A stretch of 64,000 nucleotides of DNA from Mucilaginibacter robiniae (GCF_012849215.1 NZ_CP051682.1:4278001-4342000); one strand, 5' to 3'; positions 18,770 to 28,735 are shown, numbered from the stretch's first letter. Notes: generated by a model not told the origin, from the letters alone. A program made the numbers and translations.

Positions 18770-20323
18770 TTAGTTTCTACTAATGCTGCCGCCAATTTGC
18801 GTAACCATGCTGCTGGTAGTAAATGAGGTAGACTTAGTACCTTTAACATAAGAACCACTCAAGTATAAGCCATTGAAGTTTGTACCTGTAGCACTACCAC
18901 TTGTATAAACATTGTAAGTGGTGCTTCCTTTTAGTTTAGCGCTGGCAAATAATAAAGTACTATATGATTCTGGTGCTAAAAAAGTTAATGCTTCTGTACC
19001 GCTAGATGATTCAATATGAATAATCTGATTAGCTGTACCACTACCCATAACTACAGAATGCACGGTAGATGCAGTAGCGCTTGGGCCGCTGGTAGCACCA
19101 CCTATGCCTACTACTATACCGCCAGTAATTTTAAGTGTACGTGCATCACAGTCAATACCAGCTTCCGGGGCTTTGGCACCAGCAGCTATAACTTTGCCAC
19201 CAGTAATAGTGAATGTTCCATTAGAATCCATCGCATCATTGCCGCTACTGTAGCAGTAAATACTACCGCCGTTAATATATAGCGCAGTTCTGGCATTCAA
19301 TCCGTCATCAACAGTATTGGTATTAATAGTGCCCTTGTTTATGGTGAGTACACTTTTACTTTCTATACCTTCGCCACCGGTAGTTTTAATAGTTATGCTG
19401 CCACCGTTAATGTTTACATAAGGCGTTATGGTCGCATCTGTTCCGGTGTAAGATGCTGTGATACCATCATCAGCAGTATTCAATACTAATGTACCACCAT
19501 TAATAATAATATGGCCTTCTTCAGCTTCAATGCCATCACTTTGAGCAGAAACTGTTAGTGTTCCGCCATCAGCAATAAAAGCATCGTTGGTGTGTATGCC
19601 ATCTTTAGCAGCACCCGAAACAGTGATACTTCCGCTACGAATGCGTACATAGTCATCACTGGCAATACCGTGTTTGTTATTGCCTTTTACAGTTAAACTA
19701 CCATTACCAGTAAAAATTATTTGTCCTTCGCTGAATAAAGTTCCCTTCATATCTTCGGTGGAGGTGGCATAAGTAGAACCATCAGTTAATGTGTTAGTTG
19801 TATTATCTGCTACCACAATGAAAGACCGTTTAGAAGATTGTATGTTAATGGCTGGGCCATCATTATTTGTAATGTTTACACCATTTAATGTAAGCTTGAA
19901 TTTTTTATCGCTATAAACTTTTACCGATCCATTGGTTGTAGTGCCGGATAACTGATATTCTACAGCATTACTGGTGGTTGAAGTAATAGTCACATCACCG
20001 TTGCTTTGCGTAATGTTTACTCCGCTGGCTGACAGCGGATTGGAGATAGTAATGGTTGACCCAAAGTTGATAGTAACTACATTAGAGAAAGTAGAGTTTT
20101 CAACCAAGTCATCTGCATTATAGCCAATTTCTGTTGAGCCTTCAACAGTACCGCTGGTAATAGCGCTACTATCAATGCTAACGGTGGTTCCAGTATCAGA
20201 ACTGTCAGATGAGCTGTTCTTTTTGCAACCTGTAAAAGCTAAAGCTAGGGCAGCTATAATTAGGTTATATCTGACTACTTGGGGTAATCTCTTTGAGATA
20301 AAAGGGTAAGTCATTCGGCTCAT
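18770..20323 (-). CDS. Cthe_2159-type carbohydrate-binding beta-helix lipoprotein
   Basis: A 517-residue lipoprotein; the signal ends in ALAFTGCKK. A Ser/Thr-rich linker is followed by a long parallel beta-helix made of repeating units such as GIHTNDAFIADGGTLTVSA, GIEAEEGHIIINGG and GLNARTALYINGGSIYC. The repeats and the DG/ND turns match the family of Cthe_2159, a calcium-dependent polygalacturonate- and cellulose-binding protein. Cell-surface binding of plant polysaccharide is inferred from this. The gene appears monocistronic. Confidence 0.8.
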   Translation of the reverse strand: MSRMTYPFISKRLPQVVRYNLIIAALALAFTGCKKNSSSDSSDTGTTVSIDSSAITSGTVEGSTEIGYNADDLVENSTFSNVVTINFGSTITISNPLSASGVNITQSNGDVTITSTTSNAVEYQLSGTTTNGSVKVYSDKKFKLTLNGVNITNNDGPAINIQSSKRSFIVVADNTTNTLTDGSTYATSTEDMKGTLFSEGQIIFTGNGSLTVKGNNKHGIASDDYVRIRSGSITVSGAAKDGIHTNDAFIADGGTLTVSAQSDGIEAEEGHIIINGGTLVLNTADDGITASYTGTDATITPYVNINGGSITIKTTGGEGIESKSVLTINKGTINTNTVDDGLNARTALYINGGSIYCYSSGNDAMDSNGTFTITGGKVIAAGAKAPEAGIDCDARTLKITGGIVVGIGGATSGPSATASTVHSVVMGSGTANQIIHIESSSGTEALTFLAPESYSTLLFASAKLKGSTTYNVYTSGSATGTNFNGLYLSGSYVKGTKSTSFTTSSMVTQIGGSISRN

Positions 20324-20486
20324 AATTTAGTATTTGATAGATGAATTTCTTCAAACTATAAAAATACCGACGTTTACCGCTCGTAATAAATTTGTATCGA
20401 TGAGTTAGACAATAGTATCGATTGATAATTTTTATATAAAAAGGAAAATAAAAAATCGGGGTTGTATGTTACAGTATCTATAAAAG

Positions 20487-21338
20487 TCAATCTTGCACAA
20501 AATCTAAAATCAATTTATTCACTTCAGCTGTTTTTTCATGGTGCAGCCAATGAGTAGCATCATCAAGCATAACCATTTTCCCATTTGTGCACCAGTTAAC
20601 GCTTTGTTGTGCCATTTCTGCACTTAAATAAATATCTTTTTTACCCCAGATAATCAATGTGGGCACATTTATTTTGCCATAGTTTTGTGTAGGTATGTAT
20701 TTAAATGCGCGATACCAGTTAAGCATGTTAGTGAGCGCACGAGGCTGTCGCCAAGCTTGTTTGTACTGCTGTAAATCATGCTGGCTGAATGTACCTGCAT
20801 TAGAACTTTTCAAGAAGGTCCATTCCAAAAATTTGAAATTATATGCTCGGCATACCACTTCTGGTATTATACGAAGCTGGAAAAAGCCAACATACCAGCT
20901 TTTTAGCATTTGCTTAGGGCTAGTTTTGAAGTTCTGAGATTGAACCTGCGGATGTGGCATGTTCAGAATCACCAGCTTTTTTAATAGCTCAGGATATTTA
21001 AAGGCGAATATCCAAGCTACACCACCGCCCCAATCATGCCCAACCAAAGTGATTTTTTCAGAAGTGATTTTCTTAATGAAAGCTGCTAAATCTTCTACCG
21101 CATTTTCTAGCATATAGGCCTTAACACCTTTAGGCTTACTGGTGAGGTTATAGCCGCGTTGATCTGGAGCTAATGCGTGAAAGCCCTGTGTCGCAAAAAA
21201 GGGGAGTTGCTTATGCCAGGCATAGCTGAACTCTGGAAAGCCGTGTAAAAAAATAATGGTTTCAGTATTACCCTCGCCTTCCTGTAAAGTGTGCAACCTT
21301 ATGCCATTTACATCATCCAATCGCTCCTGCATAATCAT
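20487..21338 (-). CDS. alpha/beta hydrolase, epoxide hydrolase-like
   Basis: A 283-residue alpha/beta-hydrolase. The oxyanion block HGFPEFSYAWHKQL and the following DQRGYN match epoxide hydrolases and haloalkane dehalogenases. The nucleophile elbow GHDWGGGV carries Asp (about residue 103) instead of Ser, which supports those two activities over esterase. The catalytic His is likely in ATHWLHHEK near the C terminus. The substrate is unknown. Two close ATGs (21338 and 21332) are possible starts. Confidence 0.85.
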   Translation of the reverse strand: MIMQERLDDVNGIRLHTLQEGEGNTETIIFLHGFPEFSYAWHKQLPFFATQGFHALAPDQRGYNLTSKPKGVKAYMLENAVEDLAAFIKKITSEKITLVGHDWGGGVAWIFAFKYPELLKKLVILNMPHPQVQSQNFKTSPKQMLKSWYVGFFQLRIIPEVVCRAYNFKFLEWTFLKSSNAGTFSQHDLQQYKQAWRQPRALTNMLNWYRAFKYIPTQNYGKINVPTLIIWGKKDIYLSAEMAQQSVNWCTNGKMVMLDDATHWLHHEKTAEVNKLILDFVQD

Positions 21339-21387
21339 ACCTTTACTTATTAAAGCGTATACAGGTTCAATTGTTTAAACTATATAT

Positions 21388-22443
21388 TTACTCTTCTTCT
21401 TTAAAATATACTTTATAATAGTTCATGTGCTTTTCTTCATCAAAACCTTTTTCAATTAGCTCTTTATCGCCATGAATGTAAATGTGAAAGTTTCGATCCA
21501 GCTTTAAAACACTTTTGTAAACACGAGCCTGCTTTTTTACAGCATTATCTGATATCTCAAAGGTGTCAGGTATTTTAGTTTCAAATTCCTGTTCGTACTG
21601 ATTTTTGTAGTTCTTGAAAGATTCAATAGCCTGATCGTTACCTAATACTTCGCCGGTAAACTCATCCAATTCAAAAGTATCTTTCTCCTTAAAATACTTC
21701 ATGGAGCGATTCAGTAAATCAATCTTATCGGCTTTGCTCATCTCAAACTCGTCATCCAGCTTTTCAGTAACGAAGTTTTTGTAAATGCTTAGTGTGTTGT
21801 TGGTTTGGTTGAAATTGTCGTTCCTGATTTTAAGTTTCAGAAATTCATCTTTCCAATACACGGCCTCTTGGTTACGGTTGGTTTGATCAATGGCGGTTAC
21901 TTTGTAGCCTTCTTCAGCTTGTGTATTAAAAATCAAGCAACCTTTATCCAGTTTATTGATATTAATAGCATTTTCTTCATAATCTACATTAAAGCCGTTA
22001 TCTTGTGGGTAAACTTTCAAAAAGGTTTCTTTAGTTTCTGATTTAAAGATGCCTATAGCGTCTAATAATTCACCCTCCAGTTGTACACTGTTGAAGTAAG
22101 CTACATATATTTCGCCTGCCTTAATTTTAGGATGACTTGATACGCTGTATAAGTGTTTAGCTATTTGTTCCGACATTTGATGGAACTTGCTGTTATCACC
22201 AAATATTTCAGTACAATAATGATAAATCTCGTTCAAATGTAAATCGTCACCAGGATGCATTAAGTGATATACCTCGTTCGTTTTCTCAAACGGTGATAAG
22301 AAATATTGCATCAGCAACCGGGGAATAATTTCATCCTTTAACGCCAGTGGTGCGTCAGACAAAGCATAGCGTTCATCCTGTAACGGGTTGCCCACGTGGT
22401 GAACAGAAATGGTATCAAGTGAAGCCTCAAAAAAAGTAACCAT
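21388..22443 (-). CDS. nucleoid-associated protein, YejK/NdpA family
   Basis: A protein of about 351 residues beginning MVTFFEASLDTISVHHVGN at the ATG 22443. An upstream TTG extension is less likely. The pattern (an N-terminal region with HHVGNPLQDERYAL, a central AGEIYVAYFNSVQLEGEL, and a C-terminal GDKELIEKGFDEEKHMNYYK) matches the NA37/YejK family of nucleoid-associated proteins found in Bacteroidota. Members bind double-stranded DNA. A small HTH regulator gene lies just upstream on the same strand, and possibly belongs to the same unit. Confidence 0.78.
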   Translation of the reverse strand: MVTFFEASLDTISVHHVGNPLQDERYALSDAPLALKDEIIPRLLMQYFLSPFEKTNEVYHLMHPGDDLHLNEIYHYCTEIFGDNSKFHQMSEQIAKHLYSVSSHPKIKAGEIYVAYFNSVQLEGELLDAIGIFKSETKETFLKVYPQDNGFNVDYEENAININKLDKGCLIFNTQAEEGYKVTAIDQTNRNQEAVYWKDEFLKLKIRNDNFNQTNNTLSIYKNFVTEKLDDEFEMSKADKIDLLNRSMKYFKEKDTFELDEFTGEVLGNDQAIESFKNYKNQYEQEFETKIPDTFEISDNAVKKQARVYKSVLKLDRNFHIYIHGDKELIEKGFDEEKHMNYYKVYFKEEE

Positions 22444-22504
22444 AGTTTTGAGGAGGCAAGTAAGCAAAAAAAATGCAGTACGTACTTATGTGTTGGTAGT
22501 TTAT

Positions 22505-22870
22505 TTATCCGGCTTGTTGAGTGCGATCTGTCTGTTCTTGAACTCTAAGTCCTTCTAACTGCATTTCAAAAGCACGCATGCGCGCATGCAAAATGTCAAC
22601 CTCTGTACGGAGCATCTGTATTTCAGTAATCAATTTGGGAGAGTCGGCTTTGTTAATCTTGCGTTCGCCGCTACCCAGTATCAACCATTCAGGCGAATAC
22701 TTGAGCTGAAAGCAAAGTTTACGAATTAGATAATAGCTAATTTCCTGCTTTTTATTGATGACTTTACTGATAAAGCCCTGGTCAACTTCAATGGCTTTAG
22801 CCAGCGCCAATTGTCCGCCGTGTTCTTTTACAATAATCTTCAGTCGCCTGATTAATGCATCGTCAGACAT
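22505..22870 (-). CDS. XRE-like HTH protein with coiled coil
   Basis: A 121-residue protein. Residues 1-68 fold as a lambda-repressor-like HTH (ALAKAIEVDQGFISKVINKK is the helix-turn-helix proper). Residues 75-112 form a probable coiled coil for oligomerisation (ITEIQMLRTEVDILHARM). It lacks an effector domain, so it is probably a small DNA-binding repressor or a nucleoid-type factor. It lies just upstream of the YejK-family gene in the same direction. Targets are unknown. Confidence 0.75.
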   Translation of the reverse strand: MSDDALIRRLKIIVKEHGGQLALAKAIEVDQGFISKVINKKQEISYYLIRKLCFQLKYSPEWLILGSGERKINKADSPKLITEIQMLRTEVDILHARMRAFEMQLEGLRVQEQTDRTQQAG

Positions 22871-22933
22871 AGGTACTTATTTGTTTTTGCAATGATAAAT
22901 ATTCTTTGCAAAAAAGAACAACCCGGTGCTGGA

Positions 22934-23269
22934 TTATATTTGACGGCTTAGGCGATCAAGTTTGCTAAGATAATCGTCTGATGCTGTTCCTTTTTTGGAA
23001 ATTGCTTTATTCAAATTGTTCAACGAGCTTTTTATACTTACTTGTCTACTAGAGGCTTGCTGTGCAGTAGTTTTGTTACTGATAACTTCAGCTTTTTGCC
23101 GGGAAGCTCTTAATTTATATAAGGGTACTACGTTTTTGTTCTGCTTAAGTATTTGCGTAACGTTTTGTTCCTGTTTGTTCAGGTAGCAGATAATAAATAC
23201 AATGGCTATTAAGCCGGCAGAAAAGTATATAATCATGCGGGTAGATGTTGAATATATATGTTTGAACAT
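22934..23269 (-). CDS. small membrane-anchored protein of unknown function
   Basis: A 111-residue protein with one N-terminal membrane segment (MIIYFSAGLIAIVFIICYL, about residues 12-30), followed by a basic, Gln/Ser-rich soluble tail. No family is recognised. It sits 64 bases upstream of the HTH gene on the same strand and is probably expressed with it. The frame is clean and starts at ATG; coding status is moderately supported. Confidence 0.55.
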   Translation of the reverse strand: MFKHIYSTSTRMIIYFSAGLIAIVFIICYLNKQEQNVTQILKQNKNVVPLYKLRASRQKAEVISNKTTAQQASSRQVSIKSSLNNLNKAISKKGTASDDYLSKLDRLSRQI

Positions 23270-23391
23270 CTATACGCTGATTTTTATATTAAGTTACATA
23301 ACGTTCTAATCTATAATAAAAAGTTTATAACAAATTAAACATTGTAATCGTAAATCAGTCGAACAAACAAAGTAATTGCAGCTCCTGATTT

Positions 23392-23958
23392 ATGAAGAAA
23401 AAGCTAATAATTGGCATTGTGTTGTTAGGCGGAAGTGGTATAGCCCATGCACAAATGTGGAAAAGCAGTGTGCAGTTCAGACAGGCATTTCTGAACCGTA
23501 TTAATATTGTACGGCAACAAGGATGTAATTGTGGGGGTACTTATATGCCACCGGCACCTCCTTTGGTTTGGAACGATAATCTGGAGGTATCAGCCAGTCG
23601 CCATGCACGAGACATGGATAGGCTGCACTACTTTAGCCATACCAGTCAGGATGGGCGTACTATGGGCGACCGTATAGGCGCTGCCGGATACAAGTTTGAA
23701 GGGCTGAAAGCTTATACTATAGGTGAAAATATAGCTTTCGGTCAGGAAAGTATTGAAGAAGTGAACGATGGCTGGTTTAAAAGCCCAGGACATTGTAAAA
23801 ACTTGATGAATGCAGCATTCAAAGAAATCGGCATTTCAGAATATAATACTTACTGGGTAGAAGATTTTGGCGGCCGCATAGGGTTTTCGCCATCCGAACA
23901 GCAGATGATAAGAAGTGGCGCCAAAATAGTAGTTAAACACGCTAGTGAAAATCACTAA
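23392..23958 (+). CDS. secreted CAP (SCP/PR-1-like) domain protein
   Basis: A 188-residue secreted protein with a signal peptide ending at AHAQM. It has a CAP domain: FLNRINIVRQQGCNCGG, then LEVSASRHARDMDRLHYFSH and GENIAFGQESIEEVNDGWFK. The CAP cavity residues (two His and two Glu) appear to be present (ASRHARDM, FSHTSQ, GENIAFG, EEV). Bacterial members are extracellular and of mostly unknown role. It is monocistronic and ends at a perfect hairpin. Confidence 0.9.
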   Translation: MKKKLIIGIVLLGGSGIAHAQMWKSSVQFRQAFLNRINIVRQQGCNCGGTYMPPAPPLVWNDNLEVSASRHARDMDRLHYFSHTSQDGRTMGDRIGAAGYKFEGLKAYTIGENIAFGQESIEEVNDGWFKSPGHCKNLMNAAFKEIGISEYNTYWVEDFGGRIGFSPSEQQMIRSGAKIVVKHASENH

Positions 23959-23986
23959 GAAGATTGAAAAATAAGTTAAGGTTTGG

Positions 23987-24021
23987 AAGGGAAAGATAAG
24001 GTATGCACTTATCTTTCCCTT
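23987..24021 (+). terminator. terminator hairpin after CAP protein
   Basis: Perfect 14-bp arms (23987-24000 and 24008-24021) around a 7-nt loop (GTATGCA), followed by T-rich sequence. It lies 29 bases past the CAP-protein stop. Confidence 0.85.
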
Positions 24022-24070
24022 TCTTGTTCCTGAGCATAGTAATAATTTACATACAGGCTAGTACTTCCAG

Positions 24071-26401
24071 ATGAAAAAATACCGGTATATAATCATAGCT
24101 CTTGTTTTAGGTATAAGTGCTTTGTTATTTTCTGTTGTATCAGCTCAGGAAGGAAAACCATTATATTCATCGTGTACTTTTACATTTAAAATAAAACAAA
24201 CTGCGGCTACTAGTGCAGGCATTTTTGATACAGAAGGACGATTACTTAAAACACTGTGGAGCGGAGTTACTTATGCGACTGGAACGCACAAAGCAACATG
24301 GGATGGCACTGATGATGAAGGAAGACCAATGCCTGCTGGTAATTATCAGGTTAAAGTGCTATCAAATAACGTTAAATACACGTGGGAAGGAGTTATTGGT
24401 AACACATCTGCAAGTTTTACTGGTCCTACGGTGCATCATGCCCACGAAAGAATTTTAGGTGTTGCTATAGTAGGAAACAAAGCTTATTACACTACAGGCT
24501 TTAATGAACAAGGTGAAAGCAACTTTAAATTTTATACGGATAAGCCACAAAGCCGAGAAGTTATTTCACAAAAAGGTATATCAACACGGCTGTTAGCTAC
24601 CGACGGTGTTCGTGTTTACTGGGCTGGTGAAGATTCATTCAATAACAGAAGATGGATGGTGTACGCCACTAACGTAGTGGATGATAAAGAAACTCTGTTT
24701 GATCATGGCACTATTATGATTACCAAACATGGTAATAAATTCAATAGTTCTTTAGATACAGTACATACTAAGATTTCTGGATTAGCTGTTCAAAAACGGG
24801 GTAATTTCCTTTTTATAGCACATCAAGATATTAATGAAGTGCATATACTTAATAAATCAACGGGTTCATTTATTAAGAACGTGTTTGTTTCTAGTCCTAA
24901 GGCCATGTGTGTTGACCAGCAGGATAACTTGTGGCTAATTTATAATAAGGAAGGGAAAGATGTTGCAGAGAAATTTAGCATTAAACCAGACGGTAGTTTA
25001 TCATTACTCCATGTAATAATCAATAATTTGATTCAGCCACTTGCAATAGCAGTAGCACCAGACAATAAAACTTTGCTGGTGGCAGATGCTGGTATTAGTC
25101 AGCAGATTAAAGCATACAACAATCTGTCAGGTGCTGTGAAGTGGATTATGGGTGAGGAGGGAGGATATGCGCAAAGCCCAGATGTAACCAATAGTAAGTT
25201 TTACTTCAGCGATATGCGTGGTGTACTAGGTACCACCATTGCCTTCGAACCTGATGGATCATTCTGGATAGAAGATCCTGGTAACTCTCGTTTACAGCAC
25301 TATTCGGCAACTCGGCAGTATATAAATCGCATCATGTACTTAGGTACTTCTTATAGTTGTTCGGTTGGTCTTAATAATCCAACCCGGCTATTTTCCGATT
25401 ATCTCGAATTTAAAATTGATTATTTAAAGCACCTTAAACCGGATAACGGTTCTTGGACGCTGGTGAAGAATTGGGGTTATGTGGTTCCAGCAAACCTTAA
25501 CGATCATAACCGCCGCTTAATACCCGTAGTCACCTTACGCAATCATCGTACTTATGGCTTGTTGTATAATAGTTCTAAACATAACTCTCAAGTAGTTGAG
25601 TTACCTGTTCAAGGTAATATGCGCATTACAGATGTTGCACTACCCTCAGGCATTTGCCAGTTAAATGCTGATGGATCAATTACGCAAGTTGGTGTAACTA
25701 AACCCGGACAACCTTTAAACTGGTATAAGTATTTGCTTGAAGGTTTTGATAATGTAGGAAATCCTATTTGGAGTAAATCGCAACTTTTAGCCTCTGTAGC
25801 CATCCGTACAACTCTTGATCCAATATATCAACCTAGTCCTATCAATTTGCATGTAGCAGAAATAACATCATCGGGTATAATACTTGCTTTTAATGCAGCA
25901 CGTAGTAAAAACGGTAATGACGGGTGGCATTTAGGTGGTGTAAAAGCTGGTAATAACCAATGGTTGTGGCGTACGGCATTAAGTACATCTGAAAATTATT
26001 CAGGAAATTTTCCAACTGATGGCAAATTTGATAGTGGCAATAAGGTAAGATATGCCGGTAGCACCAGCTTAGCTATAGGAAGAAACATCTTTTGGGGCTA
26101 TCATGGTGAGTTCTGGAAAAACAGCCAAGTGAATAAATGGAACCATGTTTATGATGATGGATTGTTTGTTGGGCAATTTGGTGCGATTGGTCCTAGTCCG
26201 AATGGTCCAATTTCACCTTACGGGATGGCTGGTAATGCTTATGCTGCTAGTGTGGTTAAGGATAATGTAGGTAATTTATACTTATACCACAATGATGAAA
26301 ACCATCATAGTGGTGTTCACCGTTGGAAAATAACTAATCTGAACACAATTACTGAGCAAACTATTCCAGTGCAGTTAAATACAACTACACAAAATTACTA
26401 A
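24071..26401 (+). CDS. large secreted FlgD-Ig/beta-propeller protein
   Basis: A 776-residue exported protein with a signal peptide ending in SVVSAQ. Residues about 50-105 match the FlgD immunoglobulin-like fold (THKATWDGTDDEGRPMPAGN), often used as a structural module. After that come repeated short beta patterns of the NHL/SMP-30 propeller type (for example LLVADAGISQQIKAYN and SFWIEDPGNSRLQHYS). It could bind carbohydrate or serve on the cell surface; no catalytic motif is recognised. It stands alone on the plus strand, and an AT-rich gap follows. Confidence 0.72.
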   Translation: MKKYRYIIIALVLGISALLFSVVSAQEGKPLYSSCTFTFKIKQTAATSAGIFDTEGRLLKTLWSGVTYATGTHKATWDGTDDEGRPMPAGNYQVKVLSNNVKYTWEGVIGNTSASFTGPTVHHAHERILGVAIVGNKAYYTTGFNEQGESNFKFYTDKPQSREVISQKGISTRLLATDGVRVYWAGEDSFNNRRWMVYATNVVDDKETLFDHGTIMITKHGNKFNSSLDTVHTKISGLAVQKRGNFLFIAHQDINEVHILNKSTGSFIKNVFVSSPKAMCVDQQDNLWLIYNKEGKDVAEKFSIKPDGSLSLLHVIINNLIQPLAIAVAPDNKTLLVADAGISQQIKAYNNLSGAVKWIMGEEGGYAQSPDVTNSKFYFSDMRGVLGTTIAFEPDGSFWIEDPGNSRLQHYSATRQYINRIMYLGTSYSCSVGLNNPTRLFSDYLEFKIDYLKHLKPDNGSWTLVKNWGYVVPANLNDHNRRLIPVVTLRNHRTYGLLYNSSKHNSQVVELPVQGNMRITDVALPSGICQLNADGSITQVGVTKPGQPLNWYKYLLEGFDNVGNPIWSKSQLLASVAIRTTLDPIYQPSPINLHVAEITSSGIILAFNAARSKNGNDGWHLGGVKAGNNQWLWRTALSTSENYSGNFPTDGKFDSGNKVRYAGSTSLAIGRNIFWGYHGEFWKNSQVNKWNHVYDDGLFVGQFGAIGPSPNGPISPYGMAGNAYAASVVKDNVGNLYLYHNDENHHSGVHRWKITNLNTITEQTIPVQLNTTTQNY

Positions 26402-26809
26402 CCATTATTGATTAAATGATTGAAAAAGTCGATCAGTGCTTATTGATGTATTAGCAACAAAGAGGCAAGCGCCAATTATTGCATTTTTATATTTAAATAT
26501 CAATAATGTATCAAGCTTTGTTGTTAAATAAAGCCGTTAATTTGCAGATACAAAAAGTAAATGTTATTGATAACGTTTTGTGGAGGTGGTAGTTTTGTTT
26601 CAAGATATAATTGACTTATGGTTTAAAGTCAATTATATTTTGAATAGTAAAAATTTGATGGTCTTTTAACCCCACTAAATAAGTATTAGCAGAGTAAGAA
26701 GAGAAGTATGTATTTTGTATTGTTTGTCATGAAAAAAGTAATTAGTGACGCCTTAATATTAATATAAATCACTCCCTTATAAAGTTTATCAATATAGTCA
26801 AATTGTTCT
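26402..26809. other. AT-rich intergenic stretch with one hairpin
   Basis: About 408 bases without a supported gene. The only structure seen is a 13-bp perfect inverted repeat (26605-26617 with 26626-26638, 8-nt loop). It could be a distant terminator or a relic. This gap marks the left edge of the accessory, decayed region. Confidence 0.5.
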
Positions 26810-27174
26810 TTATCCTGTTTTCATCCTGGAAATGATGCGTTGCCTATAGATAACCCCCAATAACCCCCAATCTGTTATTGTAGTGGTAAGCTGTTTAAGC
26901 GATTTCCCATAATCGGTTATACAATATCTTACGGTAACAGGTGCAGTATTTAACACATTCCGCTCAACAAGTTCATTCGTTTCCAAATCCTTCAGCTCGC
27001 GGCTGAGCACCTTACCGGAAATACCCTTAACTTCTTTCAATAATTCAGAGTAGCGCATTGGCCGATAACACAGACACGCAATGATGGACATTTTCCATTT
27101 AAGATTTCCATGGTATCGCTGATTGCCAATATTTTGTGGTTACAGTCCTTTTTCAGATCGAAGTCTTGTTTCAT
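26810..27174 (-). pseudogene. frameshifted HxlR-family regulator
   Basis: The main part (26810-27091) encodes a winged helix of the HxlR family: RPMRYSELLKEVKGISGKVL, then LSRELKDLETNELVERNV. The missing N terminus lies upstream in another frame, starting at the ATG 27174: MKQDFDLKKDCNHKILAISD and TMEILNGK. The family normally reads NGKWK at the junction, but here the DNA reads AATGGAAAATG. This looks like loss of a 7-base unit from a short tandem AATGGAA repeat, by slippage. A shortened protein starting at 27091 could still be made. The gene is divergent from a broken nitroreductase gene, its probable former target. Confidence 0.72.
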
Positions 27175-27201
27175 ATCATTCACTTGGTTACCCGTTTGTC
27201 A

Positions 27202-27228
27202 CTGTAACTATCTGTCACCTAGTTACAG
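27202..27228. promoter_or_regulatory. probable relict HxlR operator
   Basis: A perfect inverted repeat, CTGTAACTA and TAGTTACAG, with a 9-nt spacer. It sits between the divergent HxlR relic and the nitroreductase relic. A second nested repeat (TCAAAG/CTTTGA) lies just to the right. Position and symmetry suggest the regulator's own binding site. Confidence 0.5.
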
Positions 27229-27277
27229 GTATATACATCAAAGTGATAGCTTTGACCTGTATATTTAATTAAAAAAA

Positions 27278-27843
27278 ATGGAATTAATCAGGAATTTACA
27301 CCGGTGATATGCCGTCAAGAAACACTCAGATGAGTTGGTCAGTGAAGATAAAATAGACCAAATTATCGAAGCCATCAACCTCAGTGCTTCTTATTGTGGA
27401 ATACAACCTTACCGTTTATTTGTAATTACTAACCCGGAGGTAAGACAAAGATTAGCTGTGGGATCATTCAATACACAACAGGCTATATCGCGATGATGGA
27501 AAAGCAGCGAAATCTTGAAAACGGAGCACTTAACGGACTCAGAGATATGTTGACAAGTTTTTTATCCACACAAACACCGGAACAAAATGCTATTTGGTCG
27601 GACAAACAAGCTTATATCGGATGAGGAACAGCCTAGATTGCGGCTACAGAGCTCAAAGTAGATGCAACTCCTATGGAAAAGTTTGATCCGAAAATATTTG
27701 ATGACGTTTTAAGTTTGTCAGAAGAGGGACTTCATGCTTCGGTGAATATTTCTTTGGGCTATAGGGATACTTCTAACGATTATCTCGCTTCAATGTTAAA
27801 ATTTCGTTTACCAATCAACAAATTTTCAAGTAAAATAAATTAA
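27278..27843 (+). pseudogene. decayed nitroreductase family gene
   Basis: The sequence still reads as an NAD(P)H-dependent FMN nitroreductase. The N-terminal part has YAVKKHSDELVSEDKIDQII, then NLSASYCGIQPYRLFVITNP. The C-terminal part has TELKVDATPMEKFDPKIF and GYRDTSNDYLASM. It is broken by a TGA at the tenth codon (LHR-stop-YAVKK), a further stop and an apparent internal deletion near 27490, and TGA and TAG codons near 27622-27640. The HxlR-nitroreductase pairing is a common arrangement, and here both partners are dead. Confidence 0.85.
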
Positions 27844-28008
27844 CTCGTTATAAAATTTAACGGTCAAACGTATTTCTTAGCCACGTAGTCGATCCATTAG
27901 CGGCCGTGGGGCTTATGCGCTTTCATCCATGTTTTGCATCAGGCCCAAACCAGTGCCTATTGCCGCTATATTATCAAAAAACAAAGGTTTATGAGATTTC
28001 TTGTATCC
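27844..28008. other. short gap without recognised gene
   Basis: 165 bases between the nitroreductase relic and the next gene. A minus-strand frame with stops is visible (for example NIAAIGTGLGLMQNMDES), and could be the tail of another lost gene, but I cannot name it. Confidence 0.3.
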
Positions 28009-28440
28009 TTAAAGTGGAAATCTTAAGCAAAGCGCTGGTTGCATGCTTGAAGAAAATCCGTTCTTCAACGGAATAAAAACAGGTTGGTTGTTTAAAGATA
28101 AGGTAGCTGCCTTCCTTTTATAATGGTGTGATAAAACAAAGCACGGAATGCTTGTTAAGGTAAGTGCGGCTCCACTTGGCACCATCCATCTGGCTGTTTT
28201 TGCACCTGTCTTATTATGATTGTCTATACTACCGATTGCATAAGCAAAACCAAGGCAAAACAACGGAATTCCCGTTTCTAAGGATATCCATCCCGCATTT
28301 TTCAAAGTTTTACGCGCGGTTAAATATTTGCTTTCATGGGGTTTTTCAATTGCCGCATTTAAAACAATCGAAGTCTGCTGCGCATATGTGCTGACACTTG
28401 AATATATACTTGCGAAAGCGAGTAGGATTTTTTTCTTCAT
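28009..28440 (-). CDS. small exported membrane protein of unknown function
   Basis: A 143-residue protein with a signal peptide ending near STYAQQ, then two probable membrane helices (about residues 50-70, ISLETGIPLFCLGFAYAIG, and 86-105, WMVPSGAALTLTSIPCFVLS). A short hydrophilic tail follows. Similar small two-helix proteins are frequent in Bacteroidota without assigned function. The frame is clean with an ATG start and appears intact, although it lies in a decayed neighbourhood. Confidence 0.55.
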   Translation of the reverse strand: MKKKILLAFASIYSSVSTYAQQTSIVLNAAIEKPHESKYLTARKTLKNAGWISLETGIPLFCLGFAYAIGSIDNHNKTGAKTARWMVPSGAALTLTSIPCFVLSHHYKRKAATLSLNNQPVFIPLKNGFSSSMQPALCLRFPL

Positions 28441-28735
28441 TACAAAAAACCTTTAAAGAGAAGTGGCCTATCATTGAAGGTCACTTTTTTTATAAAAGTA
28501 CAAACAATAATTCCTTCCTGAAAGATCGCGATTAGACAAGAAGAAAGGTGTGCAGAGCAAAGTTGAGTCCATAATAAGGCTTAAAATATTATAACGTATT
28601 ACTGGGCCATTCAGTGAAGTCGTTTGCCAACGGAAAATTCTATTCAAATTAACGTAACGCTCCATACTACTATTAGTCGCCTGCACATGCAAAAAATTTT
28701 ACTTTTGATTACTACAATGCACTTATTGCTTTATC

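Noticed and set aside
28471..28692. 73-residue minus-strand frame
   Set aside because: It has no family likeness, no signal or domain, and ends in AT-rich noncoding sequence; probably chance.
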